Assembly: GCF_002940005.1 (NCBI RefSeq)
Contig: NZ_MDEF01000007.1
Reading direction: 5' to 3' (one strand)
DNA length: 64,000 nucleotides
Origin: Xanthomonas hortorum
GTDB lineage: Bacteria > Pseudomonadota > Gammaproteobacteria > Xanthomonadales > Xanthomonadaceae
Shown here in pieces: positions 61,309 through 64,000 of the stretch. Below the pieces are notes generated by a model. That model saw only the letters and a list, made by a program, of their open reading frames with translations. It did not search any database and was not told the DNA's origin. The position numbers and the translations under genes are program-made. Every line of letters begins with the position of its first letter. Position 1 is the first letter of the stretch.

Positions 61309-61920
61309 TTAGATGGCGGGCTTGGCCGGCCATCTCCAGCCGGCAACCGCCAGCCAGCCCACCCAGGCCAGGAACGCCACGCGCTGGGCGATCGCCTGGC
61401 GCAGCAGCCCTGGCGGGCCGAATGCCAGCACCGCCACCAGCAGCCCAGCGCCCAGACTCAGCCATGCCAGTGCGCGGGTATTGGCCTGGTTGAGCAGCGC
61501 GGCGGCGATCAGCAGCATGCCGGGCACGAATGCCACCGCCCACAGCAACCAGGCGGTGGCATGGGCCTGGCTGGCGCGGCCATCCAGATCGGTGGGATCC
61601 AGCGGCAGCAAGCCCATGCCAAGAAATGCCAGGCCCGCCAGCACGATCAACTGCCCGCCCACACGCAGGCTCCAGCCGGACCTGGCCGGCATGCGCGCCA
61701 GCAAACTGATGCCGGTGGCCATACCCAACCCACCGACCAGCACGAACGCCAGCAGGTTGAAGCCCAACGCATGCGGCACCCCAGCGGCGCCCAGCAACGC
61801 CACCGGGTGACTGGCCTGCAGATAGCCGGGCAACGCCGTCCCGAAGCCGGCCACCGCCAGCACGAACACGCTTGCCGCGATCAGGCCCAGGGTGCGCTGT
61901 GCGCCATCGATGCTCGCCAT
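61309..61920 (-). CDS. DUF998 multi-pass membrane protein
   Basis: 203 residues from the ATG at 61920. Six hydrophobic helices (LGLIAASVFVLAVAGFGTALPGYL, GFNLLAFVLVGGLGMATGISLLA, GGQLIVLAGLAFLGMGLLPLD, and so on). The arrangement and the GLLPLDPTDLDGRASQAHATAWLLW segment resemble DUF998 proteins, a family of unknown function. It lies upstream of leuS on the same strand, 72 bp away. Assignment rests on helix pattern and the one motif. Confidence 0.72.
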   Translation of the reverse strand: MASIDGAQRTLGLIAASVFVLAVAGFGTALPGYLQASHPVALLGAAGVPHALGFNLLAFVLVGGLGMATGISLLARMPARSGWSLRVGGQLIVLAGLAFLGMGLLPLDPTDLDGRASQAHATAWLLWAVAFVPGMLLIAAALLNQANTRALAWLSLGAGLLVAVLAFGPPGLLRQAIAQRVAFLAWVGWLAVAGWRWPAKPAI

Positions 61921-62182
61921 TGTTGTCTTGCTCCAACGCGGGGCGCAGGCTGCGCCGCCAGGACGCGGCATTGTGGTGCCGGGCAGGCGTGGCGTGAACC
62001 CCTTCTGAGACTGGCCGGCCTGATTGCTGGCGGGTTGCCTGCCGCCGGGCCTCGGCCAACCTTGTCATGAGCGGCCCGGCGATGACCGACGTTGTATCGG
62101 TTGGCCCGATCTTGGCCAACCTTGTGTCGGCCGGGTTTGCCACCATTACCTCCCACTGTTGCCTTCATCCCTCTGGAAGCCC

Positions 62183-63040
62183 ATGTCCGACAAGCCCCAC
62201 GTATTCGATGCCACCACCGACACCTTCGAGACCGAGGTCCTGCAGAAATCGTTGACGACACCGGTACTGGTGGATTTCTGGGCCACCTGGTGCGGCCCGT
62301 GCAAGTCGCTGACGCCGATCCTGGAAAAGCTCGCCGCCGACTACAACGGTGCGTTCGAGCTGGCCAAGGTCGATGTGGACAAGGAGCAGCAGATCGCCGC
62401 CGCGTTCCAGATCCGCTCGGTGCCGACGGTCTTCCTGGTCAAGGGCGGCGAACTGGTGGATGGTTTCCCCGGCGCGATGCCGGAGGGCCAGATCCGCGAA
62501 TTCCTGACCCAGCACGGCGTGCTGCCGGCCGAGGCGCAGGTGGTCGAAGAGACTGCGCCGGTGGCGCTCGACCCGCAGGACCAGGCCGCCGCGCTGCGCG
62601 AGGCGATCGCCGCCGAGCCGGACAAGGACGAACTCAAGCTGGACCTGGCGCTGGCACTGCTCAAGACCGGCGACACCGCCGAGGCCGAGCAGCTGATTGA
62701 TGCCCTGCCCGCCAACCTGGCCACCGACGACCGCGCGGTGCGTGCCAAGGCGCGGCTGAGCTTTGCCAACGTCCTGAAAGACGCGCCGGATGCGGACGCG
62801 CTGCAGGCCGCCGTGGCCGCCAACGGCGCCGACCTGCGTACGCGCCATCTGCTCGGCGTACGCCATCTGCTCGACGGCAACGATGAAGCTGCGCTGGAGC
62901 AGTTTCTGGAAATGCTGCGGCAGGACCGCGCCTTCGACGACAACCTGCCGCGTCGCAGCCTGATCGATGCATTCCGGGTGATCGAGGACGAAGACCTGGT
63001 CGGCCGCTATCGCCGCAAGATGTCGTCGTTGGTGTTCTGA
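62183..63040 (+). CDS. CnoX/YbbN-type thioredoxin with tetratricopeptide tail
   Basis: 285 residues from the ATG at 62183. The N-terminal thioredoxin fold has an intact WCGPC (Cys 37, Cys 40) in VLVDFWATWCGPCKSLTPILEKLA and the cis-proline in RSVPTVFLVKGG. The C-terminal part is TPR-like (DQAAALREAIAAEPDKDELKLDLALALLKTGDTAEAEQLI and HLLGVRHLLDGNDEAALEQFLEMLRQDRAFDDNLPRRSLIDAFRVI). The family (CnoX) is a chaperedoxin that protects folding proteins from oxidation and passes them to GroEL/DnaK. The E. coli protein lacks the CxxC; this one keeps it, so it may also reduce disulfides. Confidence 0.92.
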   Translation: MSDKPHVFDATTDTFETEVLQKSLTTPVLVDFWATWCGPCKSLTPILEKLAADYNGAFELAKVDVDKEQQIAAAFQIRSVPTVFLVKGGELVDGFPGAMPEGQIREFLTQHGVLPAEAQVVEETAPVALDPQDQAAALREAIAAEPDKDELKLDLALALLKTGDTAEAEQLIDALPANLATDDRAVRAKARLSFANVLKDAPDADALQAAVAANGADLRTRHLLGVRHLLDGNDEAALEQFLEMLRQDRAFDDNLPRRSLIDAFRVIEDEDLVGRYRRKMSSLVF

Positions 63041-63072
63041 CAGCCGATGGCGCTGCGGCGTCACATGGACAC

Positions 63073-63165
63073 GTAGGAGCGGACCCGGCCGCGACAAGGC
63101 GTTACCCGCCAATCGCCGATAAGGTGTTCCCGGGTAGCGCGCGTCGCGGCCAGGTCCGCTCCTAC
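63073..63165. repeat. GTAG-headed palindromic repeat (REP-like), second copy
   Basis: The outer arms (63073-63095 and 63143-63165) are inverted copies matching at 22 of 23 positions (GTAGGAGCGGAC...GGCCGCGAC), enclosing 47 bp. Head and tail match the element at 14919-14987. It lies 33 bp after the CnoX-like gene and could also stabilise or end its mRNA. Confidence 0.85.
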
Positions 63166-63354
63166 GAAGGGTGCCCCGCAACGGCGGGCCCCTTGCCCGG
63201 GTGTGCACCAAGCAGCCGGCACACCGCGCGACTGCTCGGCCGGCGATGACGCGCCGTCTGGACCGGCTCGCAGCTCGGACACGACTGCTTCAATGTCGAC
63301 CTGCGGCATCCCTCCATACGCATGCGAATGTTATGCTGCGTACCTGCCCTCGCC

Positions 63355-63819
63355 ATGGAACCTGGCCGCATGCGCGCTTCACTGTTCAAGCTCGGCATCA
63401 ACCTGTGGCCGCCGTATCTGTTCGCCGGCATCCACGTCACCGTGCTGTCGGCCGATTACCGCTATGCACGCGTGGAGCTGCGCCAGCGCCCGTGGAATCG
63501 CAACTACGTCGGCACCCATTTCGGCGGCAGCCTGTTCGCAATGACCGACCCGTTCTGGATGCTGCTGACCATGCAGAACCTGGGGCGCGACTACTACGTC
63601 TGGGACAAGGCCGGCAGCATCGAGTTCATCAAACCTGGGCGCGGCACGGTGAGCGCGGATTTCGTCATCGACGACAGCATGCTCGCCGAAGTGCGTCAGG
63701 CCACTGCCAGCGGCGAAAAACATCTGCGCTGGTTCGAAAACGACGTGCACAACCGTGCGGGCGAGGTGGTCGCGCGGGTGCGCAAGCAGTTATACGTCAA
63801 GCGCAAACCGGCACGCTGA
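63355..63819 (+). CDS. DUF4442 hotdog-fold protein
   Basis: 154 residues from the ATG at 63355; an ATG at 63370 is also possible. The pattern FKLGINLWPPYLFAGIHVTVLSADYRYARVELRQRPWNRNYVGTHFGGSLFAMTDPFWMLLTMQNLG fits DUF4442, a hotdog-fold relative of thioesterases, with GTHFGGSLFAMTDP at the position of the thioesterase active-site helix. Substrate unknown, presumably an acyl thioester. The remaining 180 bp of the window show no gene I can support. Confidence 0.82.
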   Translation: MEPGRMRASLFKLGINLWPPYLFAGIHVTVLSADYRYARVELRQRPWNRNYVGTHFGGSLFAMTDPFWMLLTMQNLGRDYYVWDKAGSIEFIKPGRGTVSADFVIDDSMLAEVRQATASGEKHLRWFENDVHNRAGEVVARVRKQLYVKRKPAR

Positions 63820-64000
63820 AGCGCGCATCCACCGCATCACTGGCTGGCGCAAACACACGTACTGGTTCCAGGCGCGTCCGCGCGATGTGATCGTGGCGTG
63901 CGCAACACCGTCATTGCCGCGCGCACGCTCACGAGCTGTTGCGCGCTGCCTGCAGATTCTGAGGGCTCTCAACCCACATGGACTGCCTGCATGAAAGCGA

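Noticed and set aside
58474..62070. Very long open frame on the plus strand opposite leuS and its neighbours
   Set aside because: It is antisense to leuS, lptE and the DUF998 gene. It is rich in His, Gln and Arg without family motifs, as expected for mirror frames in high-GC DNA.
1..64000. Search for tRNA, rRNA, IS transposases, integrases, phage genes and CRISPR arrays
   Set aside because: None could be recognised by eye; only short palindromic and simple repeats are present. Short non-coding RNAs cannot be excluded.
63820..64000. Short frames at the right end of the window
   Set aside because: Arginine-rich translations without start context or family character.

Overview
The window looks like chromosome of a Xanthomonas-group gammaproteobacterium (family Lysobacteraceae). 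The evidence is high GC, dense coding, Xanthomonas-type TonB-dependent receptors, GTAG-headed palindromic repeats, and conserved housekeeping blocks (xseB-ispA, maf-rng-yhdP, leuS-lptE-holA-nadD-rsfS). No rRNA, tRNA, CRISPR array or transposase gene was found. Assignment below genus is not possible by eye.

Layout. 1-610: AT-richer accessory sequence with a small unknown gene, abutting a TonB-dependent receptor that has lost its 5' third. 2.5-6.1 kb: an intact Oar-like receptor. 6.1-7.7 kb: a CrtI/PYROXD2-like FAD oxidoreductase. 8.0-14.8 kb: three tandem M13 (neprilysin-like) peptidases; the third has lost a zinc-binding histidine. 15-20.1 kb (minus strand): rhomboid protease, an alkyltransferase-like DNA repair protein, glutathione reductase with a decayed oxidoreductase remnant before it, a DUF418 membrane protein and SlyD. 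20.2-21.6 kb: two NlpC/P60 cell-wall hydrolases.

22.3-29.4 kb is the most notable part. Six co-directional genes encode a DUF4956 membrane protein, a VTC-type polyphosphate polymerase, a phytase-like lipoprotein, an OprO/OprP-type porin, a sigma-54-dependent response regulator and its histidine kinase. A good sigma-54 (-24/-12) promoter lies just before the first gene, so the regulator encoded in the cluster probably drives it. I read this as a self-regulated polyphosphate/phosphate system spanning both membranes.

29.5-38.7 kb: thioesterase, methyltransferase, dicarboxylate symporter, PhoA-type alkaline phosphatase, tilS, xseB, ispA, a secreted M35 protease and a DUF4870 protein. 38.8-49.7 kb: the TldD/PmbA protease pair around yjgA, a DUF6065 protein, yhdP, RNase G and Maf. 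49.8-55.7 kb: SIMPL protein, TonB, RlmH, a Tat-exported PhoX phosphatase, a J-domain protein and RsfS. 55.7-63.8 kb: nadD, holA, lptE, leuS, a DUF998 protein, CnoX-like thioredoxin and a DUF4442 protein.

Phosphate recurs across the window: the polyphosphate cluster plus two unrelated alkaline phosphatases, whose upstream regions both carry GTGTCAT-based Pho-box-like repeats. Short intergenic repeats (GTAG palindromes, a 37-bp inverted pair, GGGATTG-type heptamers) mark many gene boundaries.
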